30,791 nucleotides of DNA, taken from positions 1 through 30,791 of the forward strand of contig JBKPSV010000178.1 in the NCBI GenBank assembly GCA_046735215.1, read 5' to 3'. The notes beneath the pieces are model-generated. The model was not told the DNA's origin. It ran no database searches and saw only the letters and a list, made by a program, of their open reading frames with translations. This document shows, piece after piece, positions 8,468 to 15,588 of this stretch (its first letter is position 1; the number at the start of each line of letters is the position of its first letter). A program made the translations under genes and the position numbers. This DNA comes from JAMXLO01 sp046735215. Lineage in GTDB: Bacteria; Pseudomonadota; Alphaproteobacteria; Acetobacterales; Acetobacteraceae.

Positions 8468-8875
8468 TCAACCGGGCATCTTCGGGAAGCTCTGGATGTT
8501 GCCACCCAGATGCACCCATGGCTGCGCACTGTCGCAGTAAATCTGCATTCCCGGCTTCACCCAGCTCGCGTCATCCAGCGTTCCCGCTGCCACCATGACG
8601 ATGTCAGGCAGCGCGTCTGCCTCGTCCAACACCGACGACCCGCATTGCGGACAGAACCGGCGATAGATCGACTTTCCGGTGTCACCGGCCTTGCTGTACG
8701 TGGCGAGTTCCCCCTGGACCGTCAGAGCAGCCTTCGGTACTCCAATGACTGCGGCGAAGGCACTGCCGGTAAACTTCTGGCAATCGGTGCAGTGACACAG
8801 ACCAACAAATGCCGGATCTCCGCTCGCGGAATAACGCACCTTGCCGCAAAGACACCCGCCGGCGATCTGAGGCAT
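8468..8875 (-). CDS. GFA-family zinc-binding protein
   Basis: A 135-residue protein of the GFA (glutathione-dependent formaldehyde-activating enzyme-like) family. The zinc-ligand cysteines are present: Cys8 and Cys10 in GGCLCGKVRY, Cys27, Cys29 and Cys32 in CHCTDCQ, and Cys75 and Cys78 in CPQCGS. The family fold is a small beta-sandwich with two zinc sites, and most members have no proven reaction. The start MPQIAGG is preceded by AGGGGAG (8883-8889); the longer frame up to 8914 adds non-conserved sequence. It is the last gene of the minus-strand run that also holds argB and the decarboxylase-like gene, 50 bp after the latter. Confidence 0.9.
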   Translation of the reverse strand: MPQIAGGCLCGKVRYSASGDPAFVGLCHCTDCQKFTGSAFAAVIGVPKAALTVQGELATYSKAGDTGKSIYRRFCPQCGSSVLDEADALPDIVMVAAGTLDDASWVKPGMQIYCDSAQPWVHLGGNIQSFPKMPG

Positions 8876-8925
8876 GTTCGTTCTCCCCTGGGCTTTCGGC
8901 CGCGAAGCTGCCACGCGCGATCGGC

Positions 8926-9678
8926 TCAGTGCAATACGTCCGACAGCGCGTTCAGCACATTGAGTGCCGGCGGAAACCCACTGTGCGGCGCGGTCTGCAC
9001 AATCGCCTCGATCACCTCGATGCGCGTCACACCTAGGTTCAATGCCGCCTGGCCAAAGCGACGCGCCTGTTCGGGCAGCCGAAGCGCAGTGAACGCGGCC
9101 ACCGCGATCAACGCACGTTGCCGACGCTCCAGTCCGGGTCGGAACCAGATCTCGCCATATCCATACTGAATCGCGAGTTCGTACAGCGCATAGGTCACCG
9201 TATTGTCAGGCGCCGCATAGCCTTGTCGGCTGTTGGTCTGATGCACGTCCTGCATCAGCGCCTGTCCGCGCGCCGCGAGCTCTTCCAGCGACGCATCGGT
9301 CGAAGGATCGGGCGGGAACGGCAGCCCACGTTCAGTCAACACCTCCGCCAGCAGCGCCAACGTCTCCTCGGCTGCCGAGAAACCGGCATACAGTCCGGCC
9401 TGCACCAGTACCTCGCGCACCGCTTCTGCGGACAGTCCCAGATCCAGTGCCGCGCCAAGATGACGCCGGAGCTGGCGCAGGCGCGGCCAGACGGCCAGCG
9501 CTGCCAGCGTACACAGCATCCGGTCCGACCGCGCGAGACCCGGCCGGTTCCAGATTGCACCGAATACCGCTTCGGTCAGCAGCGTCCCAAAGCCACGCGG
9601 TTCGGTTGCTGCACTCGCACCGAACAGAGCGGCACGAGTGGCTTCTCCCTCTCTACGCAAATCCTTCCGTGCGGGCAT
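8926..9678 (-). CDS. Carboxymuconolactone decarboxylase-family protein, double domain
   Basis: A 250-residue protein with two CMD/AhpD-like helical domains. The first (about 35-115) contains LARSDRMLCTLAALAV and HLGAALDLGLSAEAVREVLVQ. The second (about 155-245) contains FRPGLERRQRALIAVAAF and ALNLGVTRIEVIEAIVQTAPHSGFPPALNVL. The Cys-x-x-Cys pair of AhpD-type peroxidase partners is absent, so a 4-carboxymuconolactone decarboxylase-like or other lyase role is more likely than disulfide chemistry. The substrate is unknown. AGGAGGT lies just before the ATG at 9678. It sits between argB (70 bp upstream) and the GFA gene, all in the same direction. Confidence 0.88.
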   Translation of the reverse strand: MPARKDLRREGEATRAALFGASAATEPRGFGTLLTEAVFGAIWNRPGLARSDRMLCTLAALAVWPRLRQLRRHLGAALDLGLSAEAVREVLVQAGLYAGFSAAEETLALLAEVLTERGLPFPPDPSTDASLEELAARGQALMQDVHQTNSRQGYAAPDNTVTYALYELAIQYGYGEIWFRPGLERRQRALIAVAAFTALRLPEQARRFGQAALNLGVTRIEVIEAIVQTAPHSGFPPALNVLNALSDVLH

Positions 9679-9748
9679 GCTTACCTCCTGGCTCGACGCG
9701 CAAACGACTTGAAGTCAGTCCTGCGGGTTGCGGAGATGACGAAGGTAC

Positions 9749-10654
9749 TTAAGGACGAATGATCGTGCCCGGCCCGGCTTCGGTGAACAATTCCAGCAGG
9801 CATGCGTGTGGCACACGTCCATCAAGAATCACGGCGCCCTTGGCGCCATTGCGCACCGCCTCGACACAATTCTCCACCTTTGGAATCATGCCGCCCGTGA
9901 TCATGCCGCTGCGGACGCCTTCCTCGACATTGGCGATCGTCAGTTCGGCGATCAACTGTCCTTCCCGGTCGAGCACGCCGGGAACATCGGTCAACATCAA
10001 CAGCCGCGTTGCCTTCAACGCCGCCGCCACGGCTCCGGCAACAGTGTCCGCGTTGATGTTATAGGTCTGCCCGTCCTGCCCCACACCCACCGGAGCAATC
10101 ACCGGCACAAGACCACCACCGGTCAGCGCATGGATGACCCGCACATCGACATGTTCTGGCTCACCCACGAAACCTAGATCCAGCACGCGCTCGATGTTGC
10201 TGTCGGGATCCTTCTTGGTGCGAGCCAGCTTGCGCGCGCGGATCATCGCCCCGTCCTTGCCGGAAACGCCGACTGCAAGCGCGCCCGCGCGCGTGATCAG
10301 GCTGGCAACCTGTTTGTTGACGGTGCCGGCCAGCACCATCTCCACCACTTCCACCATCGCCGCATCGGTCACGCGGAGCCCGTCAACGAAGGTGGACTGG
10401 ATCGCCAGCCGCTTCAGCATGGCGTTGATCTGCGGGCCGCCGCCGTGCACGACCACGGGATTGATTCCCACCTGCTTCAGCAATGCTATGTCGCTGCCGA
10501 ATTGCACCGCGAGGTGCTCCTCGCCCATTGCATGCCCGCCGTACTTCACCACGATCGTGGCACCGGCGTAGCGACGCAGATATGGCAACGCCTGGGCCAG
10601 CACTAGGGCGCGCTCGGTGGCCGCCTGCAGGTCGCTCGATGTCGCTTTCGTCAT
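9749..10654 (-). CDS. argB: Acetylglutamate kinase
   Basis: A cytoplasmic enzyme of 301 residues that phosphorylates N-acetylglutamate, the second step of arginine synthesis. It is full length for the family. The phosphate-binding lysine lies in IVVKYGGHAMG, followed by VVVHGGGPQIN and FVDGLRVTD for substrate binding. GVSGKDGAMIRARK, YNINADTVAGAVAAAL, MLTDVPGVLD and GMIPKVENC are all typical. The N-terminal helix (about residues 5-25) is the extension found in arginine-sensitive hexameric ArgB proteins, so feedback control by arginine is plausible. The gene starts 31 bp after the stop of the MASE4 sensor kinase and may share its transcript; no other arg gene is nearby. Confidence 0.97.
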   Translation of the reverse strand: MTKATSSDLQAATERALVLAQALPYLRRYAGATIVVKYGGHAMGEEHLAVQFGSDIALLKQVGINPVVVHGGGPQINAMLKRLAIQSTFVDGLRVTDAAMVEVVEMVLAGTVNKQVASLITRAGALAVGVSGKDGAMIRARKLARTKKDPDSNIERVLDLGFVGEPEHVDVRVIHALTGGGLVPVIAPVGVGQDGQTYNINADTVAGAVAAALKATRLLMLTDVPGVLDREGQLIAELTIANVEEGVRSGMITGGMIPKVENCVEAVRNGAKGAVILDGRVPHACLLELFTEAGPGTIIRP

Positions 10655-10685
10655 GCGCGGCGTGTACGGGCGGGCGCCAGAAGGG

Positions 10686-12329
10686 TCAAGCGTGCACCCC
10701 GCTGCGCAACGGCGCCGATGCGATGCCTCTCGCGCTCAGAACTGGCAATGTGAAATGAAAATCGGCCCCGCCTCCCGATGCTTCCGTCAGCCACATTCGG
10801 CCGCCGTGTGCCTCGATGATGCCGCGGCAGATCGACAGGCCGACACCCATACCGGATGCCTTGGTCGTGACGAATGGCTGAAACAGCTTTTCTCGCACCT
10901 GTTCAGGCAGGCCCGGACCGCCGTCGGCCACGCTGATCTCGACCAGCCCGTCGGCAGACAACATCGTTTTGATCGTAAGTTCGCGGCGGTGGCTGTCATG
11001 CATCGCCTCCACTGCATTACGGATCAGGTTCAGCAGCACCTGTTGTATCTGCACCTTATCAATGATCACCCGAGGCAGATCGGGTGCGTAATCCACTGCC
11101 AGATGCACCCCGCGCCCCTCTGACCCGAGCAACGCGAGCACGACTGCTTCTTCGACTGTCTGGCGAACGTCTTCCGCCTCGCGCTGTACATCCGCCTTTT
11201 TGACAAACTGCCGCAGCCGCTGAATCACCTGGCTGGCGCGGGTGACCTGGTCGCTCGCCTTAAGCAGTGCCTCGTCGCATTTCTCGGTTGCGCCGACGAG
11301 CAGCAGTCGACGGCCCGCGCTCACATAGCTGCCGACGGCGGCCAGTGGCTGGTTCACTTCATGTGCCAGCGCCGAAACCATCTGTCCGAGCTCCGTCAGC
11401 CGCGACACATGGATCAGTTCAGCCTGCAGCTCATGCAGCCGCCGCTCCTGCAGATTGGTCTCCACGGCGAACGACTTCGCCAGCCGCGCATAGACTGCCC
11501 CCGTCTCGACCAGCAGTATCAGCAGGACGAGCCCCGCCGCGAGCAGCCCATAGAGGCGGCCAGCATAAAACCCGAAATCGAAACGGCCAGCATTGAGCAT
11601 CGCGCTCAACCCGATGTCGAAGAGCCATGCTGACATGACCACCATGAGCCACACGTCGAGCACCGAGTATGGCCGCCGCTTCCACAACAACAGCAGCGCC
11701 ACCAGGGTGATCGTGCAGACGGTCCCGGTCGCAATCGGCAGCACCGGCGTGTAGCCGTCACCGCGCATAATCTGGGGCAGGAGGTTGTGGCCGACAGTGA
11801 CGAGCAGGGCCGCACCCCAGACCAATGCGATAACGACAGCAATGCCTGCGGCAATCGACATCCCGGCATGGCGTATCGGTCGACTGCCGCGCAGCGCCGA
11901 ATAGCCGATCACCGCGAGCGGAAAACCGGCATGCCAGATCATGTACAGCCAGGCTGTCGTCTGTGCTCCCCCGCCGATCAGCCCTACCGGCCCAAACAGT
12001 CGCGGAAAGCTGAGCGCATGCGGAATGCTGATCAGACCGGTGAACAGGTAGCCGGTCGCCAGCGCCAGCAACGGTGCCGCGCCAAGAATGGCGAATTGCG
12101 CAAACAGCAGAATCGCGGTGACCAGATCGATCACCAGAAACGCACCTTGATAGCTCGGTATAAACGCCCACACCTCGGACAGCTTCACCTGGGCGAATGG
12201 TGCACACAGCAGGAATGCGCCAAGCGAGACCAGGCCAATCCTTCGCGCGAATCGGCACTCCTGCTCCGAAGCGGGCAAGGAAGAGAGGAACACCGAACGT
12301 TCCGCGCTCGGCTCGTCCCGGTCAATCAA
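10686..12329 (-). CDS. MASE4-domain membrane sensor histidine kinase
   Basis: An integral membrane sensor kinase. The N-terminal half has about seven to eight transmembrane segments with MASE4 features (RRIGLVSLGAFLLCAPFA, FIPSYQGAFLVIDLVTA, WLYMIWHAGFPLAVI). A helical linker follows, then a kinase core with SALAHEVNQPL (phospho-His codon at 11361-11363), LLNLIRNAVEAM, DGGPGLP, FQPFVTTK and GMGVGLSI. There is no receiver or DNA-binding domain and no response-regulator gene nearby. The start is uncertain: TTG at 12329 has GGGAG six bases upstream and fits the usual MASE4 N-terminus, giving 547 residues. ATG at 12419 or GTG at 12293 are alternatives. Frames extending to 12899 run into the opposite gene. 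It precedes argB by 31 bp. Confidence 0.88.
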   Translation of the reverse strand: MIDRDEPSAERSVFLSSLPASEQECRFARRIGLVSLGAFLLCAPFAQVKLSEVWAFIPSYQGAFLVIDLVTAILLFAQFAILGAAPLLALATGYLFTGLISIPHALSFPRLFGPVGLIGGGAQTTAWLYMIWHAGFPLAVIGYSALRGSRPIRHAGMSIAAGIAVVIALVWGAALLVTVGHNLLPQIMRGDGYTPVLPIATGTVCTITLVALLLLWKRRPYSVLDVWLMVVMSAWLFDIGLSAMLNAGRFDFGFYAGRLYGLLAAGLVLLILLVETGAVYARLAKSFAVETNLQERRLHELQAELIHVSRLTELGQMVSALAHEVNQPLAAVGSYVSAGRRLLLVGATEKCDEALLKASDQVTRASQVIQRLRQFVKKADVQREAEDVRQTVEEAVVLALLGSEGRGVHLAVDYAPDLPRVIIDKVQIQQVLLNLIRNAVEAMHDSHRRELTIKTMLSADGLVEISVADGGPGLPEQVREKLFQPFVTTKASGMGVGLSICRGIIEAHGGRMWLTEASGGGADFHFTLPVLSARGIASAPLRSGVHA

Positions 12330-12530
12330 TCCGAGGCTCCCACCGCGTTTCGTTACGGAGAAATACCGCCACTCCAAACATATCGCCAGCACATAGGATG
12401 GGGTCATCGGTCTTGGCATCGCAGAGGCACTGGCGCAGGAATGAAGCTCGTGCTGGCCGACCGGCTGACCGCGGCCCGCCGGTCCATCCAGGCGGCCTTC
12501 GATCGGGCCGAAGCAGGGGAGAAAAACGCG

Positions 12531-13670
12531 ATGGCCGAACTCGGTCCACTCGACAGCACCGCTTTGCCGGCGGACGTCCGCTCGCGCTTCCTGCCCGATA
12601 TCAACGGCCTGCGTGTGCACCTGCTTGAAGCAGGAGAGCCGACGCGACCGTGCGTGCTGTTGCTGCATGGGTTCCCGGAACTGGCGTATTCCTGGCGCAA
12701 CATCATGCCGGCGCTGGCAGACGCGGGTTATCATGTCATCGCACCCGACCTGCGCGGATACGGTCGCACCACGGGCTGGCGTGCAGACTACGATTCCGCG
12801 GAGGATCTGCAATCGTTCCGGCTGTTGAACGCGGTGCGAGATCAACTCGGGCTCCTGCATGCGCTCGATCACCGCTCCGTTGCAGCGGTGATCGGCCACG
12901 ACTTCGGCTCTCCGGTGGCCGCCTGGTGTGCTCTGGTGCGGCCGGACCTATTCCGTTCGGTCGTTCTGATGAGCGCGCCGTTCGAAGGACCACCTGATCT
13001 GCCGGCGCGTAGGCCAACCGTGCGCGAGGATGTGCATGCAGCGATGGCGAAGCTGCCGCGCCCACGCAAGCATTATCAGTGGTACTATTCGACGCGTCCG
13101 GCCAACGCCGACATGCGGCATTGCGAGCAGGGCGTGCACGCCTTCCTCCGCGCCTATTACCACCATAAGAGCGCTGACTGGCGGCAGAACGAGCCCTACC
13201 GCCTGGCCGGGTGGACCGCTGAAGAACTGGCCAAGATGCCGACCTACTACATCATGGACCTGCACGAGACGATGCCGGAGACCGTGGCGCACGTAATGCC
13301 TTCGGCGGCGGAGGTCGCCGCTTGCCGATGGCTCCCGGACCAAGAGCTCGCCGTCTACGCCGCCGAGTACCAACGGAACGGCTTCGCCGGTGGCCTGCAG
13401 TGGTATCGCCGCGGTACCTCGGGACTCGACGCCTCAGAGCTACAGCTGTTCGCTGGACGCACAATCGACGTCCCCTCGATGTTCATTGCCGGCAAGAGCG
13501 ACTGGGGCACCTATCAACGGCCTGGCGCTTTCGAAGGCATGCAGAATCACGCCTGCACCCAGATGCGGGGCTGCTATCTGATCGAGGGTGCCGGCCACTG
13601 GGTCCAGCAGGAACAGGCAGACAAGGTCAACGAATTGCTGCGCGGCTTCCTGCGCGAGCTATCGCACTGA
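12531..13670 (+). CDS. Alpha/beta hydrolase, epoxide hydrolase-like
   Basis: A 379-residue alpha/beta-hydrolase. The oxyanion-hole motif is HGFPELAYSWR, then PDLRGYGRT, and the nucleophile elbow is GHDFGSPVAAW with Asp124, the pattern of epoxide hydrolases and haloalkane dehalogenases. The catalytic His356 lies in GAGHWVQQEQ. The cap region (about 165-285) holds several Tyr residues (YYIMDLHETM) that could supply the ring-opening pair. The reaction expected is hydrolysis of an epoxide to a diol through an Asp ester. I chose the ATG at 12531 because GGGGAG (12516-12521) precedes it; an ATG at 12441 adds 30 residues without support. It diverges from the MASE4 kinase. Confidence 0.88.
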   Translation: MAELGPLDSTALPADVRSRFLPDINGLRVHLLEAGEPTRPCVLLLHGFPELAYSWRNIMPALADAGYHVIAPDLRGYGRTTGWRADYDSAEDLQSFRLLNAVRDQLGLLHALDHRSVAAVIGHDFGSPVAAWCALVRPDLFRSVVLMSAPFEGPPDLPARRPTVREDVHAAMAKLPRPRKHYQWYYSTRPANADMRHCEQGVHAFLRAYYHHKSADWRQNEPYRLAGWTAEELAKMPTYYIMDLHETMPETVAHVMPSAAEVAACRWLPDQELAVYAAEYQRNGFAGGLQWYRRGTSGLDASELQLFAGRTIDVPSMFIAGKSDWGTYQRPGAFEGMQNHACTQMRGCYLIEGAGHWVQQEQADKVNELLRGFLRELSH

Positions 13671-13673
13671 TCT

Positions 13674-13694
13674 CCCCTCCCCTAGCGGGAGGGG
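13674..13694. terminator. GC-rich hairpin between convergent genes
   Basis: A perfect 8-bp stem, CCCCTCCC paired with GGGAGGGG, has a 5-base loop (CTAGC). It lies four bases after the epoxide-hydrolase stop codon and just before the end of the convergent DUF1192 gene, so it could stop transcription from both sides. There is no T-run on either strand. The same stem occurs in the larger repeat at 18491-18583, so it may be a half copy of that element rather than a dedicated terminator. Confidence 0.5.
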
Positions 13695-13697
13695 GCG

Positions 13698-13889
13698 TCA
13701 GGCCCGCCGAAAGAACGCGTCCGCCGCGCTGCGGTGGCCGTGCTTCCGCTCAATATCCGCCTCAACCCGCTCGATTTCCGCCTTCAGTTCGGCGATGTAA
13801 TCGCGCAGTTCCTCGATGCCCATGGTGTCCAGTACTATTCTTTCCAGCCGTGTGCGCTTGCGCACCGGGCCTTCTTCCTCGTCCATCAT
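13698..13889 (-). CDS. DUF1192 family protein
   Basis: A 63-residue acidic protein of the DUF1192 family, a small conserved family of alphaproteobacteria with no established function. The signature is LDTMGIEELRDYIAEL followed by EIERVEADI and an Ala-rich tail ending SAADAFFRRA. The middle is predicted coiled coil. Two adjacent ATG codons (13889 and 13886) can start it; AGGGAG at 13902-13907 lies upstream. It diverges from trcR across 87 bp and ends next to the hairpin after the epoxide-hydrolase gene. Confidence 0.88.
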   Translation of the reverse strand: MMDEEEGPVRKRTRLERIVLDTMGIEELRDYIAELKAEIERVEADIERKHGHRSAADAFFRRA

Positions 13890-13939
13890 CGCGTGTTCGA
13901 TCTCCCTTGCAGCAACCCAGCATAATCTGATGCGTATAC

Positions 13940-13968
13940 TTGACCCACCCCAGACCGGGCGTCATATC
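13940..13968 (+). promoter_or_regulatory. Possible sigma-70-type promoter for trcR
   Basis: TTGACC at 13940-13945 and CATATC at 13963-13968 are spaced by 17 bp; a 16-bp register gives TCATAT. Transcription would begin near 13975, almost at the ATG at 13977, so the mRNA would have no room for a ribosome binding site. This agrees with the lack of any Shine-Dalgarno sequence before that ATG. The match to consensus is partial. Confidence 0.35.
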
Positions 13969-13976
13969 CGGCCACT

Positions 13977-14555
13977 ATGACATTGCCATTGATGCCCAAG
14001 GCCACTGCCGTGTGGCTAATCGAAAAGACCGCGCTGACCTTCACGCAGATCGCAGATTTTTGCGGCATGCACCCGCTCGAGGTGCAAGCGATCGCCGACG
14101 GCGAAGTGGCGCAGGGCATCGTCGGCTATGACCCGATCGCCAATGGACAGCTCACGGCACAGGAGATTCGTCGCGCTGAACAAGACCCCGAGGCAAGGCT
14201 GAGACTGGCGCCTACGGCGCTGCCACAGCCAAAGCGCCTGCGAGGCTCTCGCTATACGCCAGTGGCCAAACGGAACGATCGACCTGATGCCATAGCCTTC
14301 TTGCTGCGCAGCTACCCCCAGCTTAGCGAGGCGCAGGTGTCCAAGCTGCTCGGCACAACCAAGGACACCATCCAAAAGGTCCGCGAACGCACGCACTGGA
14401 ACAGTGCCAACATCAAGCCGCGCGACCCGGTGATCCTCGGCCTGTGCAGCCAAACGGACCTGAACGGCGCCATCGCGCAGGCGAATGACCGCCTGGAACG
14501 GGAAGGCCGCGCCGTTCCGCCGCCGCCGGTCCCCGAGCCTGACGAGGTCGCCTGA
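13977..14555 (+). CDS. trcR: DUF1013 family cell-cycle regulator TrcR
   Basis: A 192-residue protein of the DUF1013 family, annotated in many alphaproteobacterial genomes as the cell cycle transcriptional regulator TrcR. The N-terminal signature PKATAVWLIEKTALTFTQIA, then GMHPLEVQAIADGEV and YDPIANGQLT, is strongly conserved. A second helix-turn-helix-like segment (about 102-137) reads RPDAIAFLLR, LSEAQVSKLLGTTKDTIQKV and then RTHWNS. This is followed by NIKPRDPVILGLCSQTDL and a Pro-rich tail. The two helix-turn-helix-like parts fit DNA binding. It starts at or close to a possible promoter. It stands alone, flanked by the divergent DUF1192 gene and a convergent ydcH gene. The family call is firm; the regulatory role rests on the family name. 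Confidence 0.9.
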   Translation: MTLPLMPKATAVWLIEKTALTFTQIADFCGMHPLEVQAIADGEVAQGIVGYDPIANGQLTAQEIRRAEQDPEARLRLAPTALPQPKRLRGSRYTPVAKRNDRPDAIAFLLRSYPQLSEAQVSKLLGTTKDTIQKVRERTHWNSANIKPRDPVILGLCSQTDLNGAIAQANDRLEREGRAVPPPPVPEPDEVA

Positions 14556-14559
14556 CGGT

Positions 14560-14733
14560 CTATCCCACCTGGGTGCGCAGGCGTTCGATCTCTTCCTTGA
14601 CGTGCAGCTTCTCGATCTTCAACCGGTTCAGCGTCTCGCTGTCCGGCATGGGCCGCTGGTCTTCCTCGGCGATGCGGCTTTCGAGCGCCGCATGGCGCTC
14701 TTTCAGCGATTCGAGACGGCTCTGCAAGGTCAT
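14560..14733 (-). CDS. YdcH family protein (DUF465), copy 1
   Basis: A 57-residue coiled-coil protein of the YdcH/DUF465 family. It reads as SRLESLKERHAALESRIAEE, then a short turn with Pro residues, and NRLKIEKLHVKEEIERLR. The alternation of a first helix, a short link and KxxKLxxKDEI-like second helix is the family hallmark. The function is unknown. GGAGG at about 14741-14745 supports the ATG at 14733; the longer frame to 14787 adds unrelated sequence. It ends 4 bp from the trcR stop (convergent) and is divergent from a second ydcH gene. Confidence 0.85.
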   Translation of the reverse strand: MTLQSRLESLKERHAALESRIAEEDQRPMPDSETLNRLKIEKLHVKEEIERLRTQVG

Positions 14734-14851
14734 CGATAAACCTCCGCTAGACAACGGCCTGCGAACACATGGTAACCCGACTGACATAGTGAGAGTCCAT
14801 GACGATCGTGCCAGCCTGGGATTTGCGCCCCCTGTATGCTATGGAAGCTAA

Positions 14852-15055
14852 ATGCTGACAGATCGGGACTCGCTGCTGCGCAAGCTGCACGAACTCCGCA
14901 GCGAGCATCGTGACCTCGACACCGTAATAGCGCGCCTGGCCGAACAGGGCGCATCGGATCAGTTGCATCTTCAACGGCTTAAGAAGCGAAAGCTCATGCT
15001 GAAGGATGAAATCGCCTGGCTGGAAAGCCGGCTGATCCCGGACAGCATCGCCTGA
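14852..15055 (+). CDS. YdcH family protein (DUF465), copy 2
   Basis: A 67-residue YdcH/DUF465 protein with LLRKLHELRSEHRDLDTVIA followed by a short link and QLHLQRLKKRKLMLKDEIAWLE, the usual two-helix pattern and the conserved KKRKLxLKDEI core. Its stop overlaps the purE start by one base (TGATG at 15053-15057), so translation of the two is probably coupled. Genes of this family often precede purE in alphaproteobacteria, but no role in purine synthesis is established. Confidence 0.9.
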   Translation: MLTDRDSLLRKLHELRSEHRDLDTVIARLAEQGASDQLHLQRLKKRKLMLKDEIAWLESRLIPDSIA

Positions 15056-15588
15056 TGGCGCAATCGCGGACCGACGATGGTGCAGAGGATGAGGCGCGGC
15101 ATCTCGATACCCCGCCGGTCGTCGGCATCATTATGGGCAGCCAGTCGGACTGGTCGACGCTCTGCCACACTGCGGAAATGCTGGATCGCCTTACCGTCGC
15201 CTATGAGGCTCGAATCGTCTCGGCCCACCGCACACCGGACAGGCTGCGCGACTACGCAAGGACAGCCCGCCAACGGGGGCTGAAAGTGATCATCGCCGGC
15301 GCCGGCGGCGCGGCACACCTGCCGGGAATGTGTGCCGCATGGACACCTCTGCCGGTTTTGGGAGTCCCAGTGGAATCCCATAGTCTCAAGGGCATGGACA
15401 GCCTTCTGTCGATCGTGCAGATGCCCGCGGGCGTTCCGGTAGCCACACTGGCGATCGGCCGGGCCGGCGCTGTCAATGCTGCACTCCTCGCGGCCGCAAT
15501 CCTCGCCACCAGCGATAGCTCATTGGCCGCCCGGCTTGACACCCTGCGCGAGCAACAGACCAACGATGTGGCCAACGAGCCTGCATGA
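15055..15588 (+). CDS. purE: N5-carboxyaminoimidazole ribonucleotide mutase (class I PurE)
   Basis: A cytoplasmic enzyme of 177 residues that moves the carboxylate of N5-CAIR to make CAIR in purine synthesis. The core begins at about residue 22 with VVGIIMGSQSDW, followed by EARIVSAHRTPDR with the catalytic His, GLKVIIAGAGGAAHLPGM and PVLGVPVESHSLKGMDSLLSIVQMP. The last motif and the adjacent purK mark it as the bacterial class I form. The 20-residue N-terminal extension is charged and non-conserved. It overlaps ydcH by one base and purK by four (ATGA), which suggests coupled translation of the three. Confidence 0.97.
   Translation: MAQSRTDDGAEDEARHLDTPPVVGIIMGSQSDWSTLCHTAEMLDRLTVAYEARIVSAHRTPDRLRDYARTARQRGLKVIIAGAGGAAHLPGMCAAWTPLPVLGVPVESHSLKGMDSLLSIVQMPAGVPVATLAIGRAGAVNAALLAAAILATSDSSLAARLDTLREQQTNDVANEPA

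Noticed and set aside
11787..12530. Long N-terminal extension of the epoxide-hydrolase-like frame
   Set aside because: It runs opposite the MASE4 kinase and is not family-like; GGGGAG before the ATG at 12531 marks a better start.
12330..12899. Extension of the MASE4 kinase frame to an upstream start codon
   Set aside because: The extra residues run antisense to the epoxide-hydrolase gene and show no domain; the MASE4 pattern begins just after the TTG at 12329.
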